64,000 bases of DNA from Hydractinia symbiolongicarpus (taxonomy: Eukaryota > Cnidaria > Hydrozoa > Anthoathecata > Hydractiniidae). The notes below the pieces were generated by a model. The model was not told the origin of the DNA and did not search any database. It saw only the letters and a program-made list of their open reading frames with translations. Shown piece by piece: positions 63,983 to 64,000 of this stretch. How positions within the stretch are numbered: the stretch's first letter is position 1; every line of letters begins with the position of its first letter. The DNA is taken from contig NC_079877.1 of assembly GCF_029227915.1 (NCBI RefSeq), forward strand, positions 1,984,001-2,048,000. Reading direction: 5' to 3'. The position numbers were made by a program, and so were the translations under genes.

Positions 63983-64000
63983 AATCCTAGCCGTTATCGC
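63983..64000 (+). repeat. Partial monomer at the window end
   Basis: The first 18 bases of the next monomer (aatcctagccgttatcgc) show that the array continues beyond the window. Confidence 0.95.

Larger units (their letters stand above)
1..64000 (+). repeat. Tandem satellite array, about 372-bp monomer, 172 complete copies
   Basis: The window is filled by one head-to-tail repeat. I set the monomer start at the box 'aatcctagcc' (variants aatcgtagcc, aatcctggcc) and found 172 starts, then an 18-base partial copy. Spacing is 371-374 bp except in six aberrant monomers. Every copy has the same orientation. Landmarks seen in nearly all copies are the GC-rich box near offset 14-23, 'gagttacaacgg' near 87-98, 'accaacatgtattta' near 117-130, 'gtgaaacg' near 173-180, 'cttataaatg' near 223-232, 'gacatgattg' near 270-279 and 'aagataaataagtc' near 343. 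Monomer length is close to two nucleosomal repeats, as in many centromeric or pericentromeric satellites. No long open frame exists; 373 is not a multiple of three, so frames rotate from copy to copy and stops recur. The chromosomal location and species are not shown by the sequence. Confidence 0.98.

Noticed and set aside
1-64000. CRISPR array
   Set aside because: Repeats are about 372 bp and contiguous, with no short direct repeat alternating with unique spacers and no cas-like gene.
1-64000. Ribosomal spacer, 5S rRNA, tRNA or histone gene cluster
   Set aside because: No conserved RNA-gene core (for example tRNA A and B boxes in proper spacing, or 5S internal control region) and no coding frame was recognised in any monomer.
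1-64000. Telomeric or simple-sequence repeats
   Set aside because: No short tandem motif such as TTAGG or TTAGGG in tandem. The longest homopolymer runs are about eight to nine bases.
1-64000. Transposon-derived tandem repeat (MITE, LTR or Helitron fragments)
   Set aside because: No terminal inverted repeats, target-site duplications or transposase/RT-like frames were seen. Monomers abut without unique borders. A distant origin from an element cannot be excluded without a database search.

Overview
The whole window is one uninterrupted tandem array of a non-coding satellite. I phased it on the recurring 'aatcctagcc' box and located 172 complete head-to-tail monomers plus an 18-base start of another. 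Nearly all are 371-374 bp (average 372). Every monomer lies on the same strand. I found no gene, RNA gene, transposon, inversion, CRISPR array or unrelated spacer. Open frames are at most about 83 codons and recur with the repeat. This is centromeric, pericentromeric or other heterochromatic satellite of a eukaryote. The species cannot be named from the sequence. GC is about 36.5% in a consensus I assembled by eye, and CpG is not depleted (15 per monomer against about 12.4 expected), which argues against strong germline CpG methylation.

Layout. Domain I (1-13,088, 35 monomers, mostly 373 bp) is built on a nine-monomer higher-order repeat. Its first copy is 1-3,330. Its second copy (3,331-8,899) carries six extra monomers, and a third copy starts at 8,900. 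Domain II (13,089-23,149, 27 monomers) has a dimer duplication followed by a very regular seven-monomer repeat of exactly 2,609 bp. Domain III (23,150-48,459, 68 monomers, mostly 372 bp) mixes two main families, called beta and gamma here, and their recombinants. They are arranged in dimers, trimers, tetramers and a six-monomer block. Domain IV (48,460-64,000, 42 monomers) has trimers and a five-monomer pattern, including a repeated 62-bp deletion.

What is notable is the turnover, not gene content. There is no single higher-order period. Local amplifications of 1, 2, 3, 4, 6, 7 and 9 monomers are almost always an integral number of monomers, as expected from in-register unequal exchange. A few out-of-register events stand out: an 88-bp partial duplication (9,484-9,659), a 23-bp deletion seen twice, a 62-bp deletion seen twice, and a 9-bp deletion. 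Short patches that switch family inside one monomer look like gene conversion. I did not find a new protein or RNA system. Family names, monomer numbers (m1-m172) and domain borders are my own labels, and similarity statements come from reading by eye, not computed alignments.
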